A DNA stretch of 64,000 bases from UBA3792 sp045114775. GTDB taxonomy: Bacteria > Bacillota > Clostridia > Christensenellales > CAG-138. Below, piece after piece: positions 1 through 7,310 of the stretch (within the stretch, counting starts at the first letter, position 1; the number at the start of each line of letters is the position of its first letter). Both the position numbers and the translations under genes were made by a program. The DNA lies in contig JBGULC010000043.1 of the NCBI GenBank assembly GCA_045114775.1, positions 62,001 through 126,000 of the forward strand, written 5' to 3'. The notes beneath the pieces are model-generated. The model saw only the letters and a list, made by a program, of their open reading frames with translations. It was not told where the DNA came from and did no database searches.

Positions 1-755
1 CTTGCGGTCTCAATCCATTGCTGCGCTTTATAGATTGCCCGGAGGAACGCCTCGATGCGCTCCGGGTGCTCTGCGATCATCTTTTTTGAAGCGAAGTAAC
101 AGGTATAGGGCACTTCACCGGATTCGAGTCCGATGTTCGCCACGATATAGCCCTTGTCTGCCTTCTGAAACTCGGTCGCGGTCGGCTCGAACAGCGTTAC
201 GTAATCGCCTTCGCCGCCCTCAAACGCGCCTGCCATCAGGTTGAACTGGATCGAGTCGATGATCGTGCAGTTCTCGCCGTCTACAAGACCGTTGTTTGCC
301 ATGACCCAGCGAAGCGTCATGATCGGCATGCCGCCGGCGCGTCCGCCGATGATCGTTTTGCCTTTCAGATCGTCCCAGGAGAAGTGCTCGGCAGGCTCCC
401 GCGCGATCAGGAACGACCCGTCGCGCTTGGTGAGCTGGCCGACGATCACCGGATGGTCCTCCTTGCCCTCGTTCATCACGTATACGCCGGTCTCGGGTCC
501 GGCAAGGCATAGATCGGCGTCGCCGGAAAGAAGCGCGGTCATGGCTTTTTCGCTGCCGCCGGAGGTCGTGATCTCCACGTGGAGCCCCTCCTCCTCAAAG
601 TAGCCCAGCGACATGGCGATATACTGCGGCGCGTAGAAGACCGAGCGCGTCACCTCGTGCAGCTGGAGCGTGACGGTCTTGTTTTCATCGGATCTGCAGG
701 CAAGCGGCAGCAACAAAAGCGCGACCGTCAGCACGATCAGGATCGTTCGTTTCAT
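1..755 (-). CDS. ABC transporter substrate-binding lipoprotein, SsuA/THI5/NMT1-like (3' end cut by window)
   Basis: Read on the minus strand from ATG at 755, behind an AGGAGG site; the C-terminus lies beyond base 1, so about 251 codons are visible. The N-terminus is a lipoprotein signal with lipobox LPLAC, Cys20 being the lipidated residue. The mature part reads YAPQYIAMSLGYFEEEGLHV, then GDADLCLAGPE and WDDLKGKTIIGGRAGG, the layout of NMT1/SsuA-type periplasmic-binding folds that deliver sulfonates, pyrimidine precursors or similar small organics to an ABC permease. Permease and ATPase genes would be expected to the left, outside the window. The ligand cannot be told from sequence. The gene is divergent from ireB. 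Confidence 0.85.
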   Translation of the reverse strand, partial: MKRTILIVLTVALLLLPLACRSDENKTVTLQLHEVTRSVFYAPQYIAMSLGYFEEEGLHVEITTSGGSEKAMTALLSGDADLCLAGPETGVYVMNEGKEDHPVIVGQLTKRDGSFLIAREPAEHFSWDDLKGKTIIGGRAGGMPIMTLRWVMANNGLVDGENCTIIDSIQFNLMAGAFEGGEGDYVTLFEPTATEFQKADKGYIVANIGLESGEVPYTCYFASKKMIAEHPERIEAFLRAIYKAQQWIETA

Positions 756-826
756 AAGTTCCTCCTCGTTCGTTTTTCTGCATGATATGCGGATCGCGAA
801 AAAAACGTGATTTTACGGGAAACGGG

Positions 827-856
827 TTTACAAATCCGAAAGCGTTGGGTTATAAT
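827..856 (+). promoter_or_regulatory. Sigma-A promoter of ireB-ruvX
   Basis: TTTACA at 827-832 and TATAAT at 851-856 with an 18-bp spacer. The predicted start lies about 14 nt before the ireB ribosome site (ggagg, 862-866). Confidence 0.6.
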
Positions 857-876
857 CATATACGGAGGAATATGCT

Positions 877-1128
877 ATGGAAAACAAAGGCGATACCATT
901 CAATACACCGTACCGCGGGACGCAAAGACGGCAGAGGACGTTCTGATGACCGCCTATGCCGCCATGCGTGAGAAGGGCTACGATCCGGTCAATCAGATCG
1001 TGGGGTACCTGCTCTCCGGCGACCCGACGTACATCACCAGCCACAACAACGCGCGCTACCTGATGCTGCGCATGGAGCGGGACGAGCTTATCGAGGAGCT
1101 CGTGCGCTTCTACGTGAAAAAGCATTGA
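877..1128 (+). CDS. ireB: IreB family regulatory phosphoprotein (UPF0297)
   Basis: An 83-residue protein with the hallmark block NQIVGYLLSGDPTYITSHNNAR and the C-terminal RDELIEELVRFY, matching IreB/UPF0297 along its whole length. In Enterococcus, IreB is phosphorylated by the PASTA kinase IreK near its N-terminus and tunes cell-envelope stress and cephalosporin resistance; here Thr7 and Thr11 fall in the equivalent short N-terminal segment. It is the first gene of an ireB-ruvX pair, the usual Bacillota arrangement, although the usual upstream alaS is absent. Its stop overlaps the ruvX start. Confidence 0.93.
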   Translation: MENKGDTIQYTVPRDAKTAEDVLMTAYAAMREKGYDPVNQIVGYLLSGDPTYITSHNNARYLMLRMERDELIEELVRFYVKKH

Positions 1129-1550
1129 AGCCGCGCATGGTCGCGCTGGACGTCGGCGACCGGCGGATCGGCGTCGCGGTGTCGGATCCGCTGTGGATCA
1201 CCGCGCAGGGCGTCGAGACGTACTGGCGAACGGAAAGCACGAAAAAGGATGTTGCGCATATCGTGGAGCTTCTGAACCGCTACGCACCGTGTCGGCTCCT
1301 CTTGGGCTTGCCCATGAACATGAACGGGACGGTCGGCGAGCAGGGGGAAAAGGTGCAGCGCTTTGCCGAGGCCATTCAAAAGCAGTGGGACGGCGAGCTG
1401 CTTTTCTTTGACGAACGGCTCACCACGATGGCGGCGCGGCGCGTGTTGGTCGACGCGGATATTTCGCGCGGCAAGCAAAAGAAGGTCATCGACAAGCTGG
1501 CCGCCGTTTTAATTCTGCAGGGGTATATGGACAGTCATCCGAACGGCTGA
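1125..1550 (+). CDS. ruvX: Putative pre-16S rRNA nuclease / Holliday junction resolvase RuvX (YqgF)
   Basis: A 141-residue RNase H-fold protein. Visible family motifs are ALDVGDRRIGVAVSD near the start (first acidic residue), LLLGLP, FFDERLTTM and the C-terminal DKLAAVLILQGYMD (last acidic residue). YqgF/RuvX is implicated in 16S rRNA 5' maturation in Escherichia coli and as a resolvase-like nuclease elsewhere. The start is TTG at 1125, overlapping the ireB stop; ATG at 1137 is a possible alternative and neither has a clear ribosome site, so coupling to ireB translation is likely. The stop codon sits inside a hairpin (1539-1560). Confidence 0.93.
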   Translation: MKPRMVALDVGDRRIGVAVSDPLWITAQGVETYWRTESTKKDVAHIVELLNRYAPCRLLLGLPMNMNGTVGEQGEKVQRFAEAIQKQWDGELLFFDERLTTMAARRVLVDADISRGKQKKVIDKLAAVLILQGYMDSHPNG

Positions 1551-1596
1551 CGCCGTTCGGTCTGATGAAAACTTGTTTTCATCAGACCGGTTTTCT
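1539..1596 (+). terminator. Twin-hairpin terminator of ireB-ruvX
   Basis: Hairpin 1 (1539-1560, arms ccgaacgg/ccgttcgg) contains the ruvX stop. Hairpin 2 has 14-nt perfect arms at 1559-1572 and 1575-1588, followed by ggtttt. They share two bases, so they compete. Confidence 0.7.
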
Positions 1597-2016
1597 GCTT
1601 CCGCCTGTCATGCTTCGCATTCCCGGGCGGCGGAAGCAGCAAGGAGTCAAATTCACCGCACATGTCGCTGAATTTGACGAATTTACATGATTTTTGCCCC
1701 TCCCGCTTACGGGAAGAACGGCGGACAGGATCGTCACAGAGACGTGACGTCTCATCAGCCCCTGCGGGGCAGCTTCGCTTCGATTCGGCGGAAGATCGCG
1801 CGCTTCCCGCGCGTACCATGCTTCCCCTCAAGGGGAAGCTAAGGATTAAGCCTTCTCCTTGAGGAGGTGGTGGATCGCGAAGCGAGACGGATGAGGTGGA
1901 ATGAATTGCGGCTTTGCCGCATGATGCCGTAGGGACGGGCAGTGACCGTCCGCACCGCTGTCATCCTGAGGAACGGAGCGACGAAGAATTATCCCGGATC
2001 ACGATAGGAGAAAAAC
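1551..2016. repeat. Intergenic island of mosaic repeats between ruvX and DUF1292
   Basis: No gene is supportable in these 466 bases. After the terminator the island holds a 106-bp dispersed repeat (1585-1690), a nested ttcccct/aggggaa hairpin with a trailing ggatgaggtgga segment (1819-1900), an ATGAATTGCGGC-GCCGCATGA unit (1901-1926), a gggacgg/ccgtcc hairpin (1929-1956) and the common tcctgaggaacggagcgac element (about 1962-1988). Related units recur at 29330-29740, 49260-49420 and 55670-55693. Confidence 0.75.
1585..1690 (+). repeat. Dispersed palindromic repeat, copy 1
   Basis: The reverse complement of 57361-57460 aligns across about 100 bp with this segment, including accggttt, tttcccgggcggcgg-like and gcaaggagtcaaa blocks. 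Its core is a 33-nt imperfect palindrome at 1646-1678 with arms gtcaaattca and tgaatttgac around a central acatgt. Copy 2 has the same arm length with paired base changes. Confidence 0.75.
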
Positions 2017-2301
2017 ATGGAAGAACAAAACACACTGGTTACCTTGATCGACGAGCAAGGCAGGGAGGTCGAATTCGATCTCGTCGCCACGTTCGATTAT
2101 GAAAAAAAACGTTACGCTGCGCTGATCCCGATCGACGACGTTGAGAACGTCAACGAGGACGAGGTCGTAATCCTGGAGGTCGTGAAGGACGCGGAAGGTG
2201 AACGCTATCTGCCGATCGAAAACGACATCCTTCTCGACGAGGTCTTCAACGAATTTCTCGAGATCCTCGACGAGATGGCGGACGGCGACGAGGAGGAATA
2301 G
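2017..2301 (+). CDS. DUF1292 domain protein (YrzB-like)
   Basis: A 94-residue, very acidic protein. It opens with NTLVTLIDEQGREVEFDLVATF and continues with YEKKRYAALIPID and VVILEVV, the pattern of DUF1292 proteins, which in most Bacillota follow ireB and ruvX; here a repeat island of about 460 bp has come between them. No biochemical role is established for the family. The start follows an aggag site at 2003-2007. The last 25 residues are almost all Asp, Glu and Met. It is followed 10 nt later by the zinc-ribbon membrane gene and probably shares its transcript. Confidence 0.88.
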   Translation: MEEQNTLVTLIDEQGREVEFDLVATFDYEKKRYAALIPIDDVENVNEDEVVILEVVKDAEGERYLPIENDILLDEVFNEFLEILDEMADGDEEE

Positions 2302-2311
2302 GAGGCAGCTC

Positions 2312-2872
2312 ATGTTTGAAAATACAGGCAGGAAGCTGAAGGTTGTCGCGATCGTCTTTTTCGTTCTTTTGATCCTCTCGGCGGTTGGCGGCGCGATCGC
2401 GTGCTGGTCGGTCCATGCGATCGGAGCGGGGTTCGGAACCCTGATCGGAGGGCTTTTCGGCGCCGTCTTTTCGGCATGGATGATCTACTGCGTAGGCGAT
2501 ACGAACGAACGGATGCAAGCGCTGCAGGAGCAGGTCGCCGCGCTGGAGCGGAAACGGAAGGAACAGCAGGAAACCGCCTCTGCCGCAAAACCGGCGCAGG
2601 CGACGCCGACGCAGCAACCGAAAAAGCCCGCCATGAAACAGCAGCTCATTCCGACGAAGGACGGCTTCGGCTATGCTTTCCCGACGGAAGACGGGAAGGA
2701 ACGGTGCAGCGCCTGCGGCACGGTGCAGAACGCCGGACGCAATGTCTGCTGGAACTGCGGGACGCGTTTTCAACGCGACGAACAAATCTGGGAATGTCCG
2801 TGTTGCGGGCGAAAAAACAAAGGCAGTAAGGTCTGCTGGAACTGCGGAACGGAATTCCGCATGGAAAACTGA
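2312..2872 (+). CDS. Membrane protein with coiled coil and double zinc ribbon
   Basis: A 186-residue protein starting at ATG 2312 behind ggagg. Residues 11-31 and 39-60 are hydrophobic and should form two membrane segments. Residues 62-90 are a charged coiled coil, then comes an Ala/Pro/Gln linker. The C-terminal third has two four-cysteine sites: CSAC (132-135) with CWNC (146-149), and CPCC (162-165) with CWNC (175-178). The ribbons probably face the cytoplasm. I do not recognise a named family. It could be a scaffold or a redox- or metal-sensing membrane protein; two other zinc-ribbon membrane proteins occur in the window (4333 and 43201). Confidence 0.8.
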   Translation: MFENTGRKLKVVAIVFFVLLILSAVGGAIACWSVHAIGAGFGTLIGGLFGAVFSAWMIYCVGDTNERMQALQEQVAALERKRKEQQETASAAKPAQATPTQQPKKPAMKQQLIPTKDGFGYAFPTEDGKERCSACGTVQNAGRNVCWNCGTRFQRDEQIWECPCCGRKNKGSKVCWNCGTEFRMEN

Positions 2873-2964
2873 GGCGAAATGCTTCATCGCCGCGCGTTTT
2901 TCCCGCGGCTTTTTTCATGTTTACGAGGATCATCGCGACGCTCGCATGAAAGGGGAGACGAAAG

Positions 2965-3627
2965 ATGAACGGACTGAAATACAAATGTCTGGTGCTTGAC
3001 CATGACGATACCGTGATGAACAGCACGAAGCACGTGCATCATCCGTCGTTTCTCGTCGCGCTCGAGGAGCTGCGGTCGGGGTTTACCATGGACCTCGACA
3101 CGTATTTCCGCATCAATTTCGATCCGGGATTTCTCCCGTACTGTGAAGACGTGCTGCACTTTACGCCGGAGGAGTTCAACCGCGAGCTGGAAATCTGGCG
3201 CGCATACGTCAAGGAGCATATCCCGGAGGTGTTTCCGGGCGTTGCGCGGATCATCCGGGAGCAGCTTGCGCGCGGCGGGTACGTATGCGTCGCGTCACAC
3301 TCGTTCAAGGACAACATCCTGCGCGATTACAAAGCGAACGGGCTCCCGGAGCCGACGCTCGTGTACGGCTGGGAGCTTCCGCGTGAGCTTCGGAAGCCGA
3401 ATCCCTATGCGCTTGACGAGATCATGCGGATCCTGCATCTGGAACCGGAAGATCTTCTGATGGTCGACGACCTGAAGCCGGGCTACGACATGGCAAAGCA
3501 GCGGAACGTGCCGTTCGCGGCGGCGGGCTGGGCGTACGACGTGCCGGAGATCCGGCAATTCTTACAGGAAAACTGCCCGCTGTATTTCGACACGCCCGAC
3601 GCGCTGTACCGGTATTTGTTTGTGTGA
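2965..3627 (+). CDS. HAD-superfamily hydrolase
   Basis: A 220-residue haloacid dehalogenase-type phosphatase. Motif I is LVLDHDDTV, keeping both catalytic aspartates and Thr but with Asp in place of the usual Gly. Motif II Ser is in CVASHSF, motif III Lys in RKPNPYALDEI, and motif IV is MVDDLKPGYDMA. The cap is helical, between motifs I and II, as in beta-phosphoglucomutase or phosphoglycolate phosphatase relatives. The substrate is unknown. It starts after an aaggggag site, 92 nt downstream of the zinc-ribbon gene, and a terminator follows at 3678-3705. Confidence 0.88.
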   Translation: MNGLKYKCLVLDHDDTVMNSTKHVHHPSFLVALEELRSGFTMDLDTYFRINFDPGFLPYCEDVLHFTPEEFNRELEIWRAYVKEHIPEVFPGVARIIREQLARGGYVCVASHSFKDNILRDYKANGLPEPTLVYGWELPRELRKPNPYALDEIMRILHLEPEDLLMVDDLKPGYDMAKQRNVPFAAAGWAYDVPEIRQFLQENCPLYFDTPDALYRYLFV

Positions 3628-3677
3628 CGCAAGATGTTGTTAAAGACGTCCCTGTGAGATACTAAATATATATGAAG

Positions 3678-3705
3678 AAAGACGCTCGCAACCGCGGGCG
3701 TCTTT
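3678..3705. terminator. Terminator between convergent genes
   Basis: Arms aaagacgc (3678-3685) and gcgtcttt (3698-3705) between the plus-strand HAD gene and the minus-strand gene ending at 3719. It could serve both. Confidence 0.65.
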
Positions 3706-3718
3706 ACAGCTTATCGAT

Positions 3719-4333
3719 TCAGTTGGTAAAGAGAGATTCGCGCCTTTTGAAATAGATCCAGTTGATCGGGACCGCGATCCCCGCGAGCACGGTCGTAAGC
3801 AGCGTATCGCGGATCATGCCGAAGCGCAGGGCGAGCTCATCGTGGTTGTTGATGATGATCAGTACGGCGGCAAGCTGCGCAAAGGCGAGAAATGCCCGAA
3901 CGACCTGCATGACGCGCAGATGCTTCGGTGCTGATGCACAGAAACGGATCAGACGCACGGCTGTAATAATGCCGAACGCTGCAACGAGCAGCAGCAGGAT
4001 CCCGAAGACAAGCTCGATCGTGCCGAGCTCCGGCGCGGCAAGATAGTACGATTCAAGTCCTTCGCGGCCGAGGTCGGTAAGCATTACGAGGGAGAAGAGG
4101 ATCGTTGCTGCGGCGTCCGCCCACAGACCGAAACGCGTCAGAAAGCGAAACCATCGGAGTCCGACGCGCGGTTCCGGTATCCTGACGTATGCGTTCTGCG
4201 GGAACGGCTGCCGGGCGGTTTCCCGCTGTCGGCTGCCGTCCGGCGCGGCTGACGGTTCGAGAATCTTTCCGCAGGTCGGACAGACCCGATCGGTTTCCTG
4301 AACCGCTGCGCCGCATCGGCTGCAATTTTTCAT
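3719..4333 (-). CDS. Zinc-ribbon membrane protein
   Basis: A 204-residue protein. The N-terminus is a single zinc ribbon, CSRCGAAVQETDRVCPTCGK (CxxC-x10-CxxC). An Arg/Gln/Pro-rich linker follows, then about four hydrophobic stretches (near residues 70-88, 100-125, 140-162 and 172-192) with a charged end (KRRESLFTN). Family and function are not recognised. ATG at 4333 has a gggag site. It lies 27 nt downstream of pfkA on the same strand with no terminator between, so it is probably transcribed from the pfkA promoter. Confidence 0.8.
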   Translation of the reverse strand: MKNCSRCGAAVQETDRVCPTCGKILEPSAAPDGSRQRETARQPFPQNAYVRIPEPRVGLRWFRFLTRFGLWADAAATILFSLVMLTDLGREGLESYYLAAPELGTIELVFGILLLLVAAFGIITAVRLIRFCASAPKHLRVMQVVRAFLAFAQLAAVLIIINNHDELALRFGMIRDTLLTTVLAGIAVPINWIYFKRRESLFTN

Positions 4334-4360
4334 CTCATCACTCCCGAAAGCGCTTTGGGA

Positions 4361-5335
4361 TCAAAGCGCGATGTCGCCCGCGACGCGGTACATGTACGCG
4401 TCGAGGTTCTTCTTCATTTCGAGCGCTTCCTCGATCGGCGTCAAGAGGATATGCGAATCGCGGTAGCAGACGACCTGGTTCGTGTTGCCGGCGAGGAGCT
4501 GCTCGACTGCGTAGTGGCCCATGCGGGATGCCATGACGCGGTCGCGCGCGGTCGGTGCGCCGCCGCGCTGAATGTAGCCGATGATCGAAACGCGCGCCTC
4601 GAGGCCGGTCTCCTCGCTGATGCGGTGGCAGATCTCATCGCACTTGCCGACGCCCTCCGCCACAATGATCAGGTGGTGGTGCTTGTCATGCATGCGGCCC
4701 TCGCGGATCTTCTCGATGACGTCGTGTTCGAAGCTGTAGGGGAACTCGGGGATGATGATCGACGTTGCGCCGACCGCGACGCCGACGTAAACGGCAAGGT
4801 GACCGGCGTGGCGTCCCATGACCTCGACGACGGAAACGCGTTCGTGCGACTGCATGGTGTCGGCCAGCTTGTCGATCGCTTCCACCGCGGTGTTCGCCGC
4901 CGTGTCAAAGCCGATCGTGTAGTGGCTGCAGCCGATGTCGTTGTCGATGGTGGCGGGAATGCCCATGACCTTGACGCCCTGCTTCGAGAGCGCCAGCGCG
5001 CCGCGGAACGTGCCGTCGCCGCCGATGCAGACGACCGCGTCAAGACCGAGATACCGGCAGGTCTGCGCCGCGCGGTGCTGACCGGCTTCGGTCATAAAGT
5101 CTTCACTGCGCGCGGTGTAGAGGATCGTGCCGCCGCGATGGATGATTCCGTTGACACTGCGTGCGTTCATCTCCATTACGTCCGCGTGGATCAGACCCTG
5201 ATAGCCGCGACGGATGCCGACGGGGATGACCTTGTTCATCAGACAGGTGCGGACCGCCGCACGCACCGCTGCATTCATGCCGGGCGCGTCGCCGCCGCTC
5301 GTCAGGATACCGATTCGACGAATCTTCTGTTCCAT
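4361..5335 (-). CDS. pfkA: ATP-dependent 6-phosphofructokinase
   Basis: A 324-residue enzyme that phosphorylates fructose 6-phosphate to the 1,6-bisphosphate, the committed step of glycolysis. Visible motifs: ILTSGGDAPGMN (phosphate-binding loop), IGGDGTFRG at 104-112 with Gly108 (ATP-type rather than the Asp of PPi-type enzymes), PATIDND with catalytic base Asp131, IGFDTAANTA and VVEVMGRHAGHLA. Length matches bacterial PfkA. The start at 5335 follows a gggaggtaac site, and a consensus promoter lies just upstream. Gene order pfkA then a zinc-ribbon membrane gene. Confidence 0.97.
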   Translation of the reverse strand: MEQKIRRIGILTSGGDAPGMNAAVRAAVRTCLMNKVIPVGIRRGYQGLIHADVMEMNARSVNGIIHRGGTILYTARSEDFMTEAGQHRAAQTCRYLGLDAVVCIGGDGTFRGALALSKQGVKVMGIPATIDNDIGCSHYTIGFDTAANTAVEAIDKLADTMQSHERVSVVEVMGRHAGHLAVYVGVAVGATSIIIPEFPYSFEHDVIEKIREGRMHDKHHHLIIVAEGVGKCDEICHRISEETGLEARVSIIGYIQRGGAPTARDRVMASRMGHYAVEQLLAGNTNQVVCYRDSHILLTPIEEALEMKKNLDAYMYRVAGDIAL

Positions 5336-5366
5336 GAAAGTTACCTCCCGATCTTTCTTCGATAAT

Positions 5367-5395
5367 AATATATCATACAATGACGGAGTTTTCAA
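5367..5395 (-). promoter_or_regulatory. Sigma-A promoter of pfkA
   Basis: On the minus strand, TTGAAA (5390-5395) and TATATT (5367-5372) with a 17-bp spacer, about 30 nt before the ATG. Confidence 0.8.
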
Positions 5396-5451
5396 CGGGG
5401 GAAAGAAGCTTTTTTCATCAAAATATATTTTAAAAAAATAAAAAATAATGC

Positions 5452-5480
5452 TTGCATTTTTCGAAAGGATAGTGTATAGT
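5452..5480 (+). promoter_or_regulatory. Promoter of the S10-spc-alpha ribosomal supercluster
   Basis: TTGCAT (5452-5457) and TATAGT (5475-5480), 17-bp spacer, preceded by an A/T-rich UP-like stretch. No equally good promoter was seen inside the cluster. Confidence 0.8.
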
Positions 5481-5487
5481 TCAAATG

Positions 5488-5706
5488 TTCGCGCCGCATA
5501 GGCGAAGTTTCGTCATGCAGCGCTGGAGTGCAGCGGAGGTTGCCGGTTGCCATTCCGGGTAATTTCGCGCATATCCGACGTCCGAACGGACGGGGCAAAA
5601 ATAGCAGTTTCCCGTGCCGTCCCACCGATCACAGCCGAAAGGCTGTGTAAAAAATGAAGAGGGAAACACACGGCTCTGTGTACTGCCCGACAACAAATTT
5701 AGGAGG
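5488..5706 (+). promoter_or_regulatory. Structured 5' leader of the S10 operon
   Basis: About 220 nt between predicted start and rpsJ. Hairpin cgtccg/cggacg (5579-5592) competes with a longer pairing of ggacgg (5588-5593) to ccgtcc (5617-5622). A GNRA-type hairpin acagcc-gaaa-ggctgt spans 5631-5646. This suits ribosomal-protein feedback, but no known leader family was matched. Confidence 0.6.
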
Positions 5707-5718
5707 AAAGAAAAAAGT

Positions 5719-6027
5719 ATGGCAAACCAAAGAATTCGTATCAAGCTCAAGGCCTATGAACACAGTCTGATCGACCAGAGCGCCGAAAAGATCGTCGACA
5801 CCGCCAAGAGAACGGGCGCACAGGTTTCCGGCCCGATCCCCCTGCCCACCGAGAAGGAAATCGTTACGATCCTTCGTGCAACGCACAAGTATAAGGATTC
5901 TCGTGAGCAATTCGAGATGAGAACGCACAAGCGTCTGATCGACATCATCCAGCCGTCCAACAAGACTGTGGAAGCGCTGATGAAGCTGGATCTGCCCGCG
6001 GGCGTCGACATCGAAATCAAGCTGTAA
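5719..6027 (+). CDS. rpsJ: 30S ribosomal protein S10
   Basis: A 102-residue S10/NusE, the first gene of the cluster, starting at ATG 5719 behind aggagg. The sequence runs NQRIRIKLKAYEHSLIDQSA at the N-terminus to RTHKRLIDIIQPSNKTVEALMKLDLPAGVDIEIKL at the C-terminus and is full length. It assembles in the 30S head and also joins NusB in antitermination. Reading further upstream in frame would add 35 poor residues across the leader, so this start is firm. Confidence 0.98.
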   Translation: MANQRIRIKLKAYEHSLIDQSAEKIVDTAKRTGAQVSGPIPLPTEKEIVTILRATHKYKDSREQFEMRTHKRLIDIIQPSNKTVEALMKLDLPAGVDIEIKL

Positions 6028-6049
6028 TCCCAAACGGAGGTATGTACCA

Positions 6050-6676
6050 ATGAAGAAAGCCATTTTGGGCAAGAAGATCGGTATGACGCAGTTCTTCAGA
6101 GCTGACGGTACCATGATTCCCGTCACTGTCATCGAAGCCGGTCCGTGCCCCGTCGTTCAGAAGAAAACCGTCGCAAACGAAGGTTACGATTCCGTCCAGC
6201 TCGGATTCGCCGAGCTCCGCGACAAGCTCGCCAACAAGCCGTGCAAGGGCCACTGTGCAAAGGCCGGCGTCAAGGCGATGCGCTACCTTCGCGAGTTCAG
6301 ACTCGAAGACGCCGCTTCCTATGAAGTCGGTCAGATCGTCAAGGCGGATGTGTTCGCCGAGGGCGACAAGGTCGACATTTCCGGCACCAGCAAGGGCCAT
6401 GGATTCCAGGGCGTCGTCAAGCGTCATCATCAGGGCCGCGGCCGTATGACCCACGGTTCCCACTTCCACAGAGCGCCCGGCTCCATGAGCGCCTGCTCCG
6501 ATCCGAGCCGCGTGTTCAAGACCAAGAATCTGCCCGGTCATATGGGCAGCGAGCACGTCACCGTGCAGAACCTCGAGGTCGTGCGTGTGGACGCAGAGCG
6601 GAACCTGCTGCTCATCAAGGGTGCGGTTCCCGGTGCGAAGGGCAGTTTCGTGACTGTCAAGAGCACAGTAAAGTAA
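6050..6676 (+). CDS. rplC: 50S ribosomal protein L3
   Basis: 208 residues, full length. The start MKKAILGKKIGMTQFF and the central loop GRMTHGSHFHRAPGSMSACS, which reaches toward the peptidyl transferase centre, are clear. It is an early 50S assembly protein. It follows rpsJ by 22 nt with its own ggagg site. Confidence 0.98.
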   Translation: MKKAILGKKIGMTQFFRADGTMIPVTVIEAGPCPVVQKKTVANEGYDSVQLGFAELRDKLANKPCKGHCAKAGVKAMRYLREFRLEDAASYEVGQIVKADVFAEGDKVDISGTSKGHGFQGVVKRHHQGRGRMTHGSHFHRAPGSMSACSDPSRVFKTKNLPGHMGSEHVTVQNLEVVRVDAERNLLLIKGAVPGAKGSFVTVKSTVK

Positions 6677-6689
6677 GGAGGAAAGAACT

Positions 6690-7310
6690 ATGCCTAACGT
6701 AGCATTGTATGATATCAAGGGCCAGAACATCGGCGATATCGCCCTTTCCGAGAATGTTTTCGGTCAGCCCGTCAACACGGCGGTCATGCATGAGGTCGTG
6801 GTTGCGCACCTCGCGAACTGCCGTCAGGGTACGCAGAGCGCCAAGACCCGTTCCGAAGTTTCCGGCGGCGGCAAGAAGCCGTGGAGACAGAAGGGCACTG
6901 GCCGTGCGCGTCAGGGTTCTACCCGTTCTCCGCAGTGGAGACACGGCGGCGTCGTCTTCGCGCCGAAGCCCCGCGACTACACGATCCGCGTGAACAAGAA
7001 GGTCAAGCGCCTCGCGATGAAGTCCGCGCTGTCCAGCAAGGTGGAAGAGAACGAACTGATCGTGTTCGACGCGCTGAACATCGAAGCGCCGAAGACGAAG
7101 GAAATGGTCAAGGTCCTCAAGGCCGTCGACGTCAGCAAGGCGCTGATCGTCCTGGCGGATAAGGACGACACGGTGGAGCGCGCGAGCGCGAACATCGAAG
7201 GCGTCAAGACCACGCTGGTCGGCACGCTGAGCGTCTATGAGATCCTCAAGTATGAGAAGCTGATCCTCACGAAGGCATCGGTTGAAAAGATCGAGGAGGT
7301 GTACGCGTAA
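6690..7310 (+). CDS. rplD: 50S ribosomal protein L4
   Basis: 206 residues. The exit-tunnel loop is visible as SGGGKKPWRQKGTGRARQGS, with the C-terminal domain ending in a Lys/Glu-rich helix. In enterobacteria L4 represses its own S10 operon; whether the leader here (5488-5706) is its target is unknown. The stop overlaps the rplW start by one base. Confidence 0.98.
   Translation: MPNVALYDIKGQNIGDIALSENVFGQPVNTAVMHEVVVAHLANCRQGTQSAKTRSEVSGGGKKPWRQKGTGRARQGSTRSPQWRHGGVVFAPKPRDYTIRVNKKVKRLAMKSALSSKVEENELIVFDALNIEAPKTKEMVKVLKAVDVSKALIVLADKDDTVERASANIEGVKTTLVGTLSVYEILKYEKLILTKASVEKIEEVYA

Larger units (their letters stand above)
5336..5718. other. Divergent pfkA/S10-operon control region
   Basis: No gene is present in these 383 bases. 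Leftward is the pfkA promoter (5367-5395). The middle (5406-5450) is a long A/T-rich run that would act as an UP element. Rightward is the S10 promoter (5452-5480) and a structured leader of about 230 nt. Confidence 0.8.

Noticed and set aside
1962..2000. Short open frame giving HPEERSDEE-type peptide
   Set aside because: This is the translation of a common interspersed DNA repeat, not a gene.
4355..5365. Long open frame on the plus strand opposite pfkA
   Set aside because: It mirrors the conserved pfkA sequence, lacks a ribosome site, and its product is a low-complexity string rich in Asp, Val and Arg. The same applies to long frames opposite rplE, rplF-rplR, mgtE (23760-25187) and the GH13 gene (51073-52620).
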